From positions 557,652 through 621,651 of the forward strand of contig JAJJXM010000033.1 of NCBI GenBank assembly GCA_024516155.1: a stretch of DNA of 64,000 nt, written 5' to 3'. This DNA is from Pyronema omphalodes. Taxonomy: Eukaryota > Ascomycota > Pezizomycetes > Pezizales > Pyronemataceae. Under the pieces are notes generated by a model. It did not search any database. It was not told where the DNA came from and saw only the letters and a list, made by a program, of their open reading frames with translations. This document shows positions 1 through 13,077 of the stretch, piece after piece; position 1 is the first letter of the stretch; each line of letters begins with the position of its first letter. A program made the position numbers and the translations under genes.

Positions 1-1336
1 CCCCCCCCCCCCATGCATCATCCACCAATCGCATAGCCCGGCATATCATCGCTATGTACACCATATCCGAACCGTCCATATGTAGTTCCACAGATCTATC
101 TAGCTGACGTAAGCCATGTTGCATATGTACAGTGTCACATCATAGGGCTGAATCCACGGGTATGTAGGATGTATTAGCAGGGTGTGGGTGTTAGTAAACA
201 AAAACAACTATGTACATAAACCAAGCATGTATGATGTCTATCATATGTCTGTGGATAAGATTAGAGGCCAAGAAATGGATGCCTAAACTGTGCCTACCTA
301 AACTGTATGTATGTATGTATGTACATACATAGTATCAATGCGAAATATGTATAATCCAGGCGAAGACGAAAGGGTTTGCTTTATTGGGGGCTTCGTTAAT
401 TTGTTCGTTCTTTCGGATGTCTCCACTATTCGACTCGAGATGGTAGGTGATCAGCAGGTGCACCGTGTGCTATGAATGAAAAGGATGGTTGGGACTTGGG
501 TGTATACCCCAGTAACCAGCGACCAGTAACCAGTAACCAGCAGTCTGCCTGGTGCCTGAGCGCGTATCACATTGTCATTTTCTACAGGCATCTATCAACC
601 TACAAACAGTAACTGCAAAGACAGGTTAGCAAGTTAGCAACCGGAATAGCTCTAATCTCTCAATAGGTAAGTGCACTGAGAGTGCGTCCAATCCATAAAC
701 ATATATATAGATGCCTATTGATATGTCTGTATATACATTTTGTATGTGACCTGTAGCCTGAAAAGGGTACTCGTACTACTTTAGATATGTAGATATATAT
801 ACATATGTACCTAGAAAATAGTAAAAATAAAATAAAAAAAGATAAATTTTCAGCCCTACCCCGAGAGGCTGAGCCTCCTGCTGTTTAGTCACCAGCCGCT
901 TTTCATCGCTGCTTCTCTCACCGTATGTATCTCCGTACTCCACACAGCTCCACAAGTCCCCACAACTCCACACAGCTCCAACAGTGCGCCCAATAACATT
1001 CTCCATCCCGAATAAACTTAGTAACGCGCACTTTTTTTGTTTGCTTTGATTTCCGGCATAAATATATCTCCATATGTTATTCATCACTAAACATAGTCCA
1101 GCAGTCCAGCGGTGCAGCGATGCAGAATGGATTATAGATTATAGATTACAACATCCCATTCCAAGTCCCAGAGTCTCCTCCTGCGTCTCCTGCGTCTCTG
1201 AGTCTCCGAGTCCCAGAGTCTCTACCCCACCCGGTCTCGACCCCCAAGACCCATAGGGCTGAAGACACAGACACAGACACATAATCCGCATACAGACATA
1301 CATACGCAGCTTAATTAGTGTGTATGTGCTGAGTCA

Positions 1337-1370
1337 GGTATGCGGGTATGCGGGTATGCGGGTATGCGGG
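1337..1370. repeat. 8-bp tandem repeat GGTATGCG, 4 copies
   Basis: Four consecutive copies of GGTATGCG followed by a partial unit, read directly. It lies 40 bp before the larger TTATGGG tract. Confidence 0.9.
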
Positions 1371-1409
1371 TCTGTATGGACCTACGACCTGCCAAGGCTT
1401 ATGGGTGGG

Positions 1410-1514
1410 TTATGGGTTATGGGTTATGGGTTATGGGTTATGGGTTATGGGTTATGGGTTATGGGTTATGGGTTATGGGTTATGGGTTACGGGTTATGGG
1501 TTATGGGTTATGGG
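1410..1514. repeat. Telomere-like heptamer TTATGGG, 15 copies
   Basis: Fifteen uninterrupted 7-bp units of TTATGGG; one unit (about 1487-1493) reads TTACGGG. The unit is the usual fungal telomere hexamer TTAGGG with one extra T. It is internal, flanked by ordinary sequence, so it is an interstitial microsatellite and not a chromosome end. Long frames across it are artefacts of the repeat. Confidence 0.95.
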
Positions 1515-2756
1515 GTGGATACATGTAACTAATGGTCCTGTGTTTGGTAAGCTTAGTGTGAACTCAATTATGCTTAGTTTTGTTTTTGGTTTTTGTTAGC
1601 TAGGGAATGGGTATGGGCATGGTTGCTGGGTACTGGGTGCTGGGTGCTGGTTGTGGTTGCTGGTTGTGGTTGTTATTCAGTGCGCTGTTATACATGTTTT
1701 ATAAATTATTCTGTATCCAAGGAAAAAAACAGTACTGGAAAGGGGGGTGGAATATATACTATTATACTATAACAGTTTGATGTGATAGGGGTTTTTTCTT
1801 GAAGATGAATGGATAGGATACTAGATGAGTTATGCACAAGGGCCAAGATTGGTTATCTATGATTGATATGAATTCATATATATTCTTTCAATTAAAAGAA
1901 AGGGAGGTGATATATACAAATAAATTTCTTGTAGACATATAGACATATCGAGATACAGTACAGCACTGGCTAAGGCTAAATCCAGTAACTCTAGTCCAAT
2001 GTCAAGTTATTTTTTACTTTACAAAATCTCTGCATCAAGTTTTATTATCATTTATCAATCTTTGCAGAAATTATATTAGACAGTTTATTTTTATTTTTAT
2101 TTCCATATTTCCATATTTCCACATTTCATTTCATTTCACATGCCGCGAGAAACGTATGTAATCAAGATACGTTATGTAGCTGCTAGCATACCATTACGAT
2201 TAACCTACACCAGGTTTTGGCTAGATTGTTAATCGATATATTAGAGAATATTGATGGTTATGGTTACCCTGGTTACCCTGGTTACCTATTGATGAATGAT
2301 AGAATTATTTGAAAACAATTAATGGAATTGGTTGAAAAAATAGATACCCTGTACGGCGATAATCTTCTAACGCCGCTAGTCACCGTGATACTGTACACAT
2401 ACCACTAATCCCGCAGCCCGCAGCCCGCAGCCCGCAATGCAAAGTAAACCCCGTACTCCAAACTCCGCAAAAAAAAAAATTCAAGTCAAAGCCCGCGTAC
2501 ATACCTACAGCCCAAGATTCCCGAAGCCCGCAATCTCCACACATACACGCGGGGATATCACGGACTTTACCGTACTTAGGGTGTCTTAGTAATTCACCTC
2601 TGTATGTATGATACATACAATGCTATATCATCCATATCCATATCATCCACATCCATATCCATTATCAATCCGTCGACAGTATATAGTACGAGTAGGCCAG
2701 GAATAATTCCCCAGGAACCAGGAACCAGGAACCAGGAATGATAATGATAACGATAA

Positions 2757-2777
2757 CCCCCCCCCCCCCCCCCCCCC
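2757..2777. repeat. Poly-C tract, 21 bp
   Basis: Uninterrupted run of 21 C on the + strand, next to a short AACCAGG tandem repeat at about 2712-2738. Confidence 0.95.
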
Positions 2778-4618
2778 TCCCCCACCCCGCTGTGATGATT
2801 GATCCTACTCGTGCACCATCATGTCAATCGCCACCGGTTGCAACTTGGGGTTGGTAAGGCTGAATTGAAGGATGCTTACTTGCTTGCCTATGCCTTTGCC
2901 TACGGGTGCGGGTGCTTGATCCCGTGTTTACCATGTCATGTCATATGCTCCATAGGGTTAATCTCGCTGTATCCATCATACCTCTACCCAGCATCGATAA
3001 TAACCTAATGACAAACCCACAACCAAGATTAGCTATCAGCGCCGATCCACTACATCCGGCAAGAGCTAACGGTATACTTGATCTTTGATCTGTATGTAAT
3101 TCACTCATGGGGTTTGATCAGCAGTTGTTACTGGATGTTGCTATGATTAGGTTATTGGATTGGGTTATTATGCGATTTGGTTAGTTGGGTTAATTAGGCA
3201 GCAGCAGCAGCAGCGGCGTTGATACCCACAATCACAATCACCGGCGCGGCAGTGTAGTCATAACCCTACATAACCATACCCCACATAGTCACAATCACCG
3301 GCGCGGCAGTATAGTCATAACCCTACATAGTCACCGGCATCGTCACAGTCACCGGCATCGGCATCGTAGGCAGCAGTCGGGCTTCTCCCTGCGGCGTACA
3401 GCCCCGCAGCCCCGCAGCCCCGCAGTCCGGAAACGCCGCTGCAACACTACAACACTACGCCGCTGCAACCTAGAGCGACCGCTAGGCACAGAAACAGGTG
3501 AAGGTGAATACGGAGAGCGAGGACGCTATGTGATGTTTTGTAGGTGGACCGTGGCTGAGTTTTGGGGATTTTTTGGGTGCCTGGGACGCGATATTGTCAC
3601 TGGGGGTTTTAGGTAGCTGTGATGAAAGTGAGGAAGGGACGAAGCGATGAAGGGACGGAAGCGATGAAAGACACGAAACGCTACGGGAGGTACGAAACGC
3701 TACGGGAGGTACGAAACGCTACGGAAGCGATGAAAGCGACGCCGAAGGGAATCAACTCCGAACTCCGAACTCAGAACCCCGAACTCAGAACTCCGAACTC
3801 TGCCAACTCTGCCAACTCTGCCAACTCCGCGCACTGCGCGCACTCCGAACTCCGCGCACTCAGCAAATATCAGCAAATATCATCAAATATCATCAAACAT
3901 CATCAAACATCGTAAAATATCATGAATACCACCCCCCATAAAAAAGTCCCCAAATAACTCCATAACTTCCTACCACCATACAAAAATCACAGCTCTTAAG
4001 TTGTAACGGCTAACCCCGAAACCCGAGACTCGAAAAAAAAACCCCACCATCCCCAATTATCCGCTGCATCCGGCAGTTAACACTTCCAAAAGAATGCTCA
4101 TAAGGCTGAACCCCAACTTGAACCCCAACTCGAACCCCAACTCGAACTTGAACTTGAACTTGAACTCGAACTTGAAATCCATGGGTTCCAAGGGTTCCAT
4201 GGGTTCCGATTATAGATTAACTATGTATTAAATCTGTCGCACCCCATCGTATCGTCGTATCTTCGTTGTCGTATCGATTGAAACTAAAAGCAACCCGGCG
4301 TTTCTGTTTCTGTTTCTATTGCGGGGTGGTGTGTTACGGGTGTTGCTATAAATAGTAACCATTGCATTGCATCTGTATGGTGGGTATGCAACGTATCATA
4401 GTGGACTCGAAATACCATATCGTACATACCATACATACCATATCGTACATACCATACCAGGCATACAGATCGTATCGTATCGTGATTGAGTCGGTGGGGG
4501 GGATATTTTTGATTTTGATAGCTGGGAATATGTAGGAGGCGGAGAAAGATATTTTTGATAGCTGGGGATATTTTTGACAGACGAAGGATATGTTTCGTAG
4601 CGCGTGTTAAGCGCTTGC

Positions 4619-4870
4619 TTTTCGCTATTGACGGGTGACATGTTTATTTTCGTTTTTCGCTATTGACGGGTTGATGGTTGTCTGTTGATAGGTTTATTTT
4701 TGTTTTTCGTTTTTCGTTTTTTTCGTCTTTCGCCATTGACGGTTGACAATTGACTTTGCCTTTGCCGCGATTGACATTGACATGTTTATTTTCGTTTTTT
4801 CGCCATTGACGGGTGACATGTTTATCTTCGTCTTTCGTTTTTTCGTTTTTCGTTTTTTCGCCATTGACTT
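4619..4870. repeat. Imperfect repeats of a CGTTTTTCG / GCCATTGACGG block
   Basis: Blocks of about 40 bp recur, for example around 4619-4660 and 4795-4838, each with the order TTCGC-(T/C)ATTGACGGGTGACATGTTTAT followed by CGTTTTTCG-type runs. Frames of 90-148 codons on the minus strand here are Lys/Glu/Asn-rich repeat products and were not taken as genes. Confidence 0.7.
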
Positions 4871-6110
4871 TGCCATTGCCATTGCCATTTCCAGGTGACA
4901 AGACATGTTTATTTTTATCCCACAAGAAGGCAACGGTACGGTACGGTACGGTGACATAACCTCCATCTATCCTCAATCCTATACCAACCATACCATACCA
5001 TACCAACCCATACCATACCATCTTCAATCCACCAGAAGAAAGATTAGTTTTTTCCTCGAGATGCATACGGTGGATACATAGCAAAGCCACACTTCAAGTC
5101 TTAGTTGGGTTTAGTTAGCACTTAGCCCTGCCAGTAGTTACAGTACAGTAGTTACAGTAGTTAGTGGTTACAGTAGTTGGTAGTTACAGTAGTTACAGTA
5201 GTCCCAGTATGTAGTAAAAAACTCCTAAGCGAACCCTTCCTTCCATTATCCATCATAGCCCGTCCATCATAGCCCAGCCCAGCCAGCCCGTCGTAGCCCG
5301 CCGTAGCCCGCCGTAGCCCGCCGTAGCCCAACCAGCCCGCCCGTCGTATGTATGTATGTAGCCCGTGATAGCCCAGCCCGTGGTAGCCCAGCCCAGCCCA
5401 GCCCAGCCCATCATAGCCCAGCCCAGCCAGCCCAGCGGCCAGTCAGGTGATACCTAGCTACTGTATGTACTGTATGTATGTACTGTACATCCCAAGTGCT
5501 CAGCCCTAAGGAAACCGGTACAGTAGTCTGAGAGTTTGAAACTGAAACGGCTCTGCTCTGCTGCTCTGATCTGATCTATTCCTGGCTGACTGCTGCTCCG
5601 GGCTGGGATTAACTGCTGCTCTGCTGCGGGGATTCTCTGCTGCGCTATTCCAGGCGGCGTCGCGGCGTTGCGGCGTTGCGGCGTTGCGTGAAGCCGACGA
5701 AGCCGATGAAGCCGATGAAGGGAGCCGGTTCCTACTCGCCGCACTGAACCTTCAAACGAGGCATCAATACAGTTGCAGCTATCTTCTGCTGCGGCTGGTT
5801 GTCTGGCTATATCCACACTCCGCTTCTTCGCTTCTTCGCTTCCTTGGTTTACGCTTTACGACGGTGGGTATCGTTCGCTCGCTCAGTATCGTTCGCTCGG
5901 TTTCTTTTGTCGCTATGTATATGCTGCTATGTATGATACTGTACATAAAACACAGCCCGCCCGCCCACCTACCTAGTACGTGCATCACATCACCCCCAGT
6001 CCATAGTCACCCCTAGTCACAGTCCACAGTCACCGACAGTGGAGGCTTGAAATAGCATACTTTTCTCAGCTCTTCGCGAGCGACGCGGGTGGCAGGCATC
6101 AGTGGTGTGC

Positions 6111-6196
6111 TTGTGGTTGTGGTTGTGGTTGTGGTTGTGGTTGTGGTTGTGGTTGTGACCTGGGACTGGGACTGGGACTGGGACTGGGACTGGGGG
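6111..6196. repeat. Adjacent hexamer tracts TTGTGG and TGGGAC
   Basis: About eight copies of TTGTGG (6111-6157) are followed after 3 bp by five copies of TGGGAC (6161-6190), then by GGGGATTT-type units to about 6240. All are G-rich on the + strand. Confidence 0.9.
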
Positions 6197-6525
6197 ATTT
6201 GGGGGATTTGGGGATTTGGGGATTGGGGGAATGGAGGATTGGGGATTTGCACTATGGTGATGGTTATGGTGATGGTGACTGATGGGTAATGACTGATGGT
6301 TATGACTGGTGATGGTTATGACTGGATACTGGATACTGAGGAGTCGGAGGGGATTGAGGAGAGAGAGAGAGGCAGAAGCGGCGATAGAACAGCGAGAATA
6401 CGTCAACACATCACGACCGCAACCGCAACAGCAGCAGCAACAGCAGCAGCAACAGCAGCAGTAACAGCAACCACATCCACATTTGCATCACATCCGCATC
6501 CCTCACAACCCCCCATCCCTCGCAA

Positions 6526-6547
6526 CCCCCCCCCCCCCCCCCCCCCC
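6526..6547. repeat. Poly-C tract, 22 bp
   Basis: Uninterrupted run of 22 C on the + strand, preceded by an AGCAGC/AACAGC tract at about 6420-6470. Confidence 0.95.
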
Positions 6548-6870
6548 TCCGCCCAGTCCCACCACTAACCCTCAACGTCCGCCACCACTCACAAACGCCT
6601 CCATCTCACCATCTCAGCCAGTGACGTTTTCTGTCTCTCAATCTCTGCAACCCTCGTTTCCCATTCTCCTCTGCTCCCCTGCTGTTGCTGTAAGGTGCTT
6701 GGTCATTATCATTGATGACGGGGCGTCCCTGTCCCCAGTCCCCAGTCCCCAGTCCCCAGGCTTCAGGCGTTCACTTCTTCAGTACAGTAGTAGCAGATTA
6801 TCCAAATCGAGTGTTGGCTGCATTTAATGTATCAAATGTAAATGTATGTATGCCTGTTGTGGTGGTATGC

Positions 6871-6918
6871 CTGGATGCTATGCTGGATGCTATGCTGGAT
6901 GCTATGCTGGATGCTATG
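6871..6918. repeat. 12-bp tandem repeat CTGGATGCTATG, 4 copies
   Basis: Four perfect head-to-tail copies of the 12-bp unit, read directly. Since the unit is a multiple of three it gives a repeated LDAM-type peptide in frame, but no gene surrounds it. Confidence 0.95.
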
Positions 6919-8130
6919 GGTGGTGGTGGTGTATGGTATGCCTGGGTGGTATGTATGCAGGGTATGATGGTGTGGTGTGGTGTGCGACGCGATGGCTCTG
7001 GGCTGGATGGATGGCATAGGATGGCATAGGATGGCATAGCTGGGATGGGATGTCTAGGCTGGCTCGCTCTGGCTTGTCACACTCACACTCACTTCACGCC
7101 CGCCCGCAAAGACACCCACTAATTTGGGAGCTGTGGTGGTGGTAGGGGCTGAAAGTTGAAGGTGAAGGTGGAGGGTGGGAACTGGGTGGTCACACAGCGC
7201 TAGGGGTGCGGTTTTTTGGATTTGGATTGGGTGTGGTGATGGGGATGGTGATGTGGGGTGTGAGTGAGTCGGCAGAGAAGAGAATGATGGGTGATTATGA
7301 GAGGATGGTTTTGGCGTGATGGAGAGTTTCGTTATGGGAATGTCGTTAATGGAATCGCGGTAACATGTCACTCATGGCTGTTATGAATCTTTACACACTC
7401 ACCCACTCACCCACTCACCCACTCACTACTCACTACTCACAAAAAGTGGAGGATTCGGTGGAGTGGTGGGTAAATTCAGGCGACCGGGGGATTGTCTCTG
7501 TTGCTCTGTGGGACTGTTCATGGAGGTGGAGCTGGGAATAGCAGTCCTATCGGTGGGTGGTGGTGGTGGTGTGTGGAGGGGGGCCTTGTGGGTTGCTGCT
7601 GCTGCTTCTGCTTCTGCTCCTGCTGCTGCTCCTGCTGCTCCTGCTGCTGCTGCTGGGTCTGCTGTGCGTCTGCGTCCGGCTCCCTTCACAACTTTTTTCC
7701 CTGGGCTGGAAGGGTGTTCGAAGCCTCAGAAGCTTCCATGCAGCTTCCATGGTCCGATCGAGAGATATCATCCATCCCAAATGGAGGTGCAGCGCAATAA
7801 GGCCGGAGCTAGAGCAAAAGAAAGATACACTACTTAAAGCCACCCCCAGAGAATGGGGGAACTGACTTCCGACCAGGCAGACACAGCAGACCCCAAAAAA
7901 GAGCACGAGAAATAAATAACCAAGAAACGACGATAAATATCCGCTCATACCCCACAGTCGTCATCGTCATCAATAAGAGTTCCAGCACAGTCAAACCATC
8001 ACCATCATCATCACTTCACACTTCACTATCACTTCAGTTTATTCTCACAACAATATCAAACATTTACAAAAATATAAACTGAAATAAATACATCACTACC
8101 ACCACAACACAACACACACACACATTCACA

Positions 8131-9130
8131 ATGAACCATCATCAGACATACTACCAGACTGCTCCAGTAATTGCCAGCATGCCTACAGTATCCTCCCACC
8201 ACCACTACCAGCAGCGCCCCGCAACAACCCGAGTGTCTAGCAATACAGAATTCCGCGGTTCAACCAATCCCGACGAGGACTGGACCAAGATTAGCGACTT
8301 GGCCGAGCGCAGGAGAATCCAGAACCGTATTGCTCAGCGCAACTACCGTATGTTCCAGTTGCTGTTGTATAATTCGGACAAAAACTAACACCCCACAGGC
8401 AAGAAGCTTAAGCGCAGACTCGAAGACCTTGAACGCCGCGCTGCCTCTCGCTCCGTCTCTCCCAACGAAGACACCGACGGCCGATCCACCCGAGAATCCT
8501 CCGCCGAGCAACCCCTCCACTCCCCTCCTCCCAGCTCCGAGCCACACCTCACCCACTCTCCCCCTCGTGATAGCTACCTTTCCGGCGGCTACAGCAGTTC
8601 CATCGGGTACCAATCCCACTACCGAACCGCCAGTGGATCCCAATCCCCTTCTTTCGCACCTCTATATGCCTCCTCCGAACCAAGCAGCTATGGATACTAC
8701 CCCCCAGTCTCCGCCGCTACACAGCTCCCCTCTATCAACGACCACTCCTCAAGTCAACCTCCCTATACCTACAGCTACTCCCAACCTACCGTTTCCTCAA
8801 TGCTAGATGCTACCTGTGGACCTGTTACCTCCGGACCCGAGCACTCTTACGGACTCCCCTTGCCTTCCGCAAGACTCTCCGGATACAGCGGAGTTGCCCC
8901 GGAGTATGCGCTCCCCAAGACTGCTCCTGCGGTTTACGACACCGAAAATCCTTTCTACCTAACATACTCAAGTCTAGCCGGTAAGATAACCACCACTGTT
9001 TTTTTCCTCTGAGGAAATATAACTAACATGATCAATAGATACCCCAGAACCTAGCTACTTTTCTACAAATTACTACAACCAACACCAACACCACGACCAT
9101 GCTTCTCCTACGATAAAACAGGAGAACTAA
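8131..9130 (+). CDS. bZIP transcription factor (three exons)
   Basis: Predicted nuclear DNA-binding regulator of 296 residues. Exons are 8131-8347, 8399-8980 and 9039-9130. Both introns have GTATGT/GTAAGA donors, an ACTAAC branch site and AG acceptors, and both split codons after the first base. Exon 1 ends inside the basic region, and splicing restores N65-R-I-A-Q-R-N-Y-R73-K-K, matching the N-x7-R signature of bZIP factors (N65 and R73). The zipper is short: only L76, L80 and L83 are placed before the chain turns into a long Ser/Pro/Tyr-rich, probably disordered region to the C-terminus, which ends in IKQEN. The ATG sits in a CA-rich leader with a good context (CACAATGA). The basic region resembles fungal AP-1-like proteins but the ortholog is not identified. 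Family confidence is high; target genes are unknown. Confidence 0.9.
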
Positions 9131-10758
9131 GCCATCACCACCACCACAGCTATCTATCTCCTTTCCTTTGTGTCCCTATGTCTTTTCCTTTGTCTCAAAC
9201 AAAGTTTCTTATGGGTTTTTTGGAATATCTTATAGAAGGAGCGGTCAATGTTTTTTTTTTACCTTTTTTCATCCATTGTATCAATACTGAATATTTTTTT
9301 TCCCTTGTCATGGCTTTTTGTTTTTTTGTCCTGCTGGTAGTTCTAGATTATGCTTTTTTTCCTTTGTTTTTTTGTTTATGTTGGATTTGGCTTTGAATTT
9401 GATTTTGGATTTGGTTGTCTGGGTTGTCGGGCTGGGTACTTGAGGTTTTTACTAGGGGGTTATATATGCTTGCTTGCTTGGTTTGTTACTGGGCTATGGA
9501 ATGCGCGGAAAACTATGGGATGCTTTTTGGAGTATGAAATTTTTCTTTTGTTGGTTTGAGGGTATGAATTTTAGAGGCTGGGAACTGGGATGGGATGAAA
9601 TGGAACGGGAACGGGATGGGGGGAATGGGTTTGGATGGGATGAGGGGGAGGGAGAGGGGGATATGGATATGAAGAAATGTAGACAGTAGTGGATGGTTTG
9701 CAATTGAAAATTTTGGATCTTGAATCTTGAATCTTGAATCTTGATGCCTGGGATTGCGGTTTATCATCATATCATCATCATCATCATGAAGAAGGGGTTG
9801 AGTTGGATGCGGATATTGATTTTCAGTTGAAAATATCTACTGGAAACAGAACTCCAGAATCCAGAACCCCAAAATCCCAGAACCCCAGAATCCAGAAGAA
9901 GAAATAGAAATAGGAATGCTATAAAATAATCTCTCCATGAACATTTTGCTGGTAGTGCTGGTAGTGGTGATGCTGGTGGGGTAGATCAGTAGATCAGGCT
10001 TACATACCGGTATACCGCGCTGACCGCGCTTGGATAGTATAGTTCGTCATGGTTCAGTATAGTTCGGCTCAGCCCTATGATCAGATGAGATACGTATGCT
10101 GTATGGATGGTATGCTGCATTAGGGATTTTAAATTTATGTTAGTGGAGGTTGGATGTTATGGACGTGTGTGTATTGTCGTATATTGTAGATCAGGATCAG
10201 GATTAGTATCAGGATAAGGATCAAGGGTAAGGCGGGTAGGTATTGCTTAGAAAGCAAGCTGTTGCCGAGGAGGAGATGGAGCCCTGGAGCTCAGGAGCAG
10301 AGGAGCAGAGGAGCCCAGAAGCCCAGAAGCCCAGGAGTAGACGGTGTATGCTGGGTATGCTGGGTTTAGTGTGGGTATGCTGGGTATGTGTGGTGTAGAA
10401 TTTGCATATGTTTTCGTGATGTTTGCATAAACCGTCGCATAATATCGCAGTTTTCGCATAAAACCTCGCTTTATACCCTGTTACCTTGCATACTTGCAGA
10501 CTTCAGACTTACAGACTTACAGACTTCAGACTCCCACTTACAGACTCCCACTTACAGACTCCCACTTACAGACTTTCAAACTCACAGTATCATTACAGAC
10601 TCCCACTTACAGACTTACAGACTCAGTTATTGACAGATCCCCATCTAACCTTCCATTTCCTTAAATTCTTCACTCATACATACGACTATAGACACAAAAC
10701 AATATGTGCTTGTGATCATTCTTCACTATCGTCCACATAGATAAATAAACACTATATA

Positions 10759-10774
10759 CCCCCCCCCCCCCCCC
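10759..10774. repeat. Poly-C tract, 16 bp
   Basis: Uninterrupted run of 16 C on the + strand. Confidence 0.95.
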
Positions 10775-13035
10775 GCGCCCCCAATTCTTGAAATGTAGCG
10801 GGTTATAGAGGCCTAGGGATATGGGCTATGGACTATGGACCATGAGCCATGCTGTGACTATGAACTATAACTTCGCCTATGCCCATGACTACACCGACCA
10901 CCGACCACCGACCACCTACCAACTGTAACCATAACCCACCCAGAATCCAATCTCCCGGAATACCAAAAACCACCAGTATCCGCACTCCGGACTCCGGACT
11001 TCACCGAAGACTGCCGGGTGGTGAAGGCTTTTATATCTCGACTCGTCTACATTGTAGCTATACGGTATGATAGAGATCATAAGTTGCGGGAAATAAGGTA
11101 TCAACATCAGCAGCAGTAGGAGCATCATCAGGAATGCAAGCGGCAGCAGGAGCGGGAGTGGGAGCGGTACTGATATTGATAATGATAAGTATCCGTCTCC
11201 ATGCTGCCTATGGTGTCCATGCTGCCTATGCTGCCTAGATAAAACAGATACCTGTGGTGCCTGCGATGCCTAGATATATACCCTCGCATAAATCCGACGA
11301 GTTACGTGAAGTTTTGTTTATGAAATGTTTGTGTTTATGAAATGTTTGTGTTTATGAAATGTTTTGTTTATGAAATGTTGCTTTACTGTATGGTGTTTAT
11401 GTATGAATATGGTGTTGTATATTTGGGTATACTTGGGTGTATTTGGGTGTATTTGGGTACTTGGGTACTTGGGGATGCCGGGAGATGCGATGTTTGCGAT
11501 ATTTGGATAGCTGAAATGCGGGACTGGGTGCTGGGTGTTGCGATGGGCTGAATACTGCGATGGGCTGGGTGCTGGGGATCTGGAAAGGGGAATTGTAGGC
11601 TCTGGTTTTGTCGTTTCGTTAGTTGGGATTTATAAGATGTATAAGTAATCAATCAATCAGTAAATCAGTCGACGATGGCGACGATGGCGACGATAACGTG
11701 GCGAGAAGTACGATGGAGACAATGATAGATTCAGTTTCAGCTTCGTTTTGTGTTGTCGGAGTTATTGAAGTCGGATTTATTGAAGTTGGGTTTATGGAAT
11801 TCGGATTTATGAGTTATGAGTTATGGTTTCGTTGAAGATACGGTTGATTGTGGGTTATGAATTATGGATTATAGATGCTTGATTCTTGATTCTTTATTCC
11901 TGATCACGTTGTAACTTACCGGTTTATTATGATATTTTTAGTCTCCAGTACTAGATATCTTTATCTCGGATTCATTTGTTTTCAGATACTGAGTTATCAC
12001 AGCACCACAGCAATCATCCTCGACAGCAATACCCAGTGATAGAGCAGTAAAATGAGTCTCTAGTATCTACATCAATTCCCAAACTTCCGGAGTAGATCGA
12101 AAACTAGTAGTGCTCAGTATCAAATCATCTCCATATTCTTCCTTTATCTCTCCATTAATAATTACCGATATTCATCTTAAACCCTTTCCATCTCCTGCTA
12201 TCTTCCGTCTTCAAGTCCTCGTTTCCTAACACCCGAAATCTTGGCTTTCTTCACCACCACCACTCTGAGTTTTTGCCGACGGGATATTCAACTGCGCATA
12301 AGCTTCGCAAAGCTTCATATTCCATCCATCCATCCATCCTTTTTGCGCACTTTTCACGTCGGGATGTAGGTATATAGGTATATATGCACCACAACTACAC
12401 GCTATTTACAAGGCAGCTCGCAGGTTCCCGTTAGGTTCCCGCAGATTACCGGTTGGTAGGTAGGTAGGTAGATAGTCAGCAGACCGCTTTCTTGCTTGGT
12501 ATTGTATATGTATGCAGATGGTATACAGATGGCATACAGACAGGATATAATATCAACACCATATATATCAACACCATATCAACACCATATATATCAACAC
12601 TAGGAAAAATCAACACCATATATATCAACACCATATCAACACTAGAAAACATCAACCAGTAACCAGCCATAACCATCCATAACCAACCAGTATATTTTCA
12701 TTAGGGCCCTTAATCTTAACAACCAAATACATAACATATTACCATATTACCATATTACCATGCTAGCAACTAGACATCTCCTACGTTCCAACATCATTAC
12801 CCTTCCAGCTAACAAGCTAGCCGGATATCAGGTTACATTTTGGATCCGATACTTGCCGCGATAATTGTAATTACCGCGCTAATGTATTTTGCAGTTACCG
12901 CGATTGTATGAAAGTTTAGGATGGGTGTACTTCAGAACTGCACCATTGCACAATTACACGACTGAACGATGATACTAGCTGGCTAGCTATGTAGAGTACA
13001 GTACAGTGCCTGGTTATTAGTAACTGTAACTGTAA

Positions 13036-13077
13036 CTACCGACTACCGACTACCGACTACCGACTACCGACTAGCGA
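13036..13077. repeat. 7-bp tandem repeat CTACCGA
   Basis: Five perfect copies of CTACCGA followed by one CTAGCGA variant. Confidence 0.9.

Larger units (their letters stand above)
1..8130. other. Repeat-rich intergenic region upstream of the bZIP gene
   Basis: No open frame here has the look of a gene. The longer ones are low-complexity frames running through microsatellites, for example the GYGLWVM-type frames over the TTATGGG tract or His/Thr-rich frames over TTGTGG. The DNA consists of many short tandem repeats separated by unremarkable sequence; the clearest are listed separately. Other stretches include GAACTC/GAACTT hexamers (about 4108-4176), GTAGCCC/CAGCCC units (about 5270-5435), CTCACCC units (about 7395-7430) and a CTG/CTC-type trinucleotide tract (about 7590-7660). 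The last kilobase should hold the promoter and leader of the bZIP gene. No intron-exon structure could be assembled. Confidence 0.7.

Noticed and set aside
1320..1599. Overlapping frames of 62-83 codons with repeated GYGLWVM peptides
   Set aside because: They are produced by the TTATGGG microsatellite, which is open in several frames at once; no gene signals.
6017..7948. Several frames of 80-133 codons on both strands
   Set aside because: All follow hexamer, poly-C or CTG-type repeats and are Pro/Ser/His/Cys-rich; frames open simultaneously on both strands.
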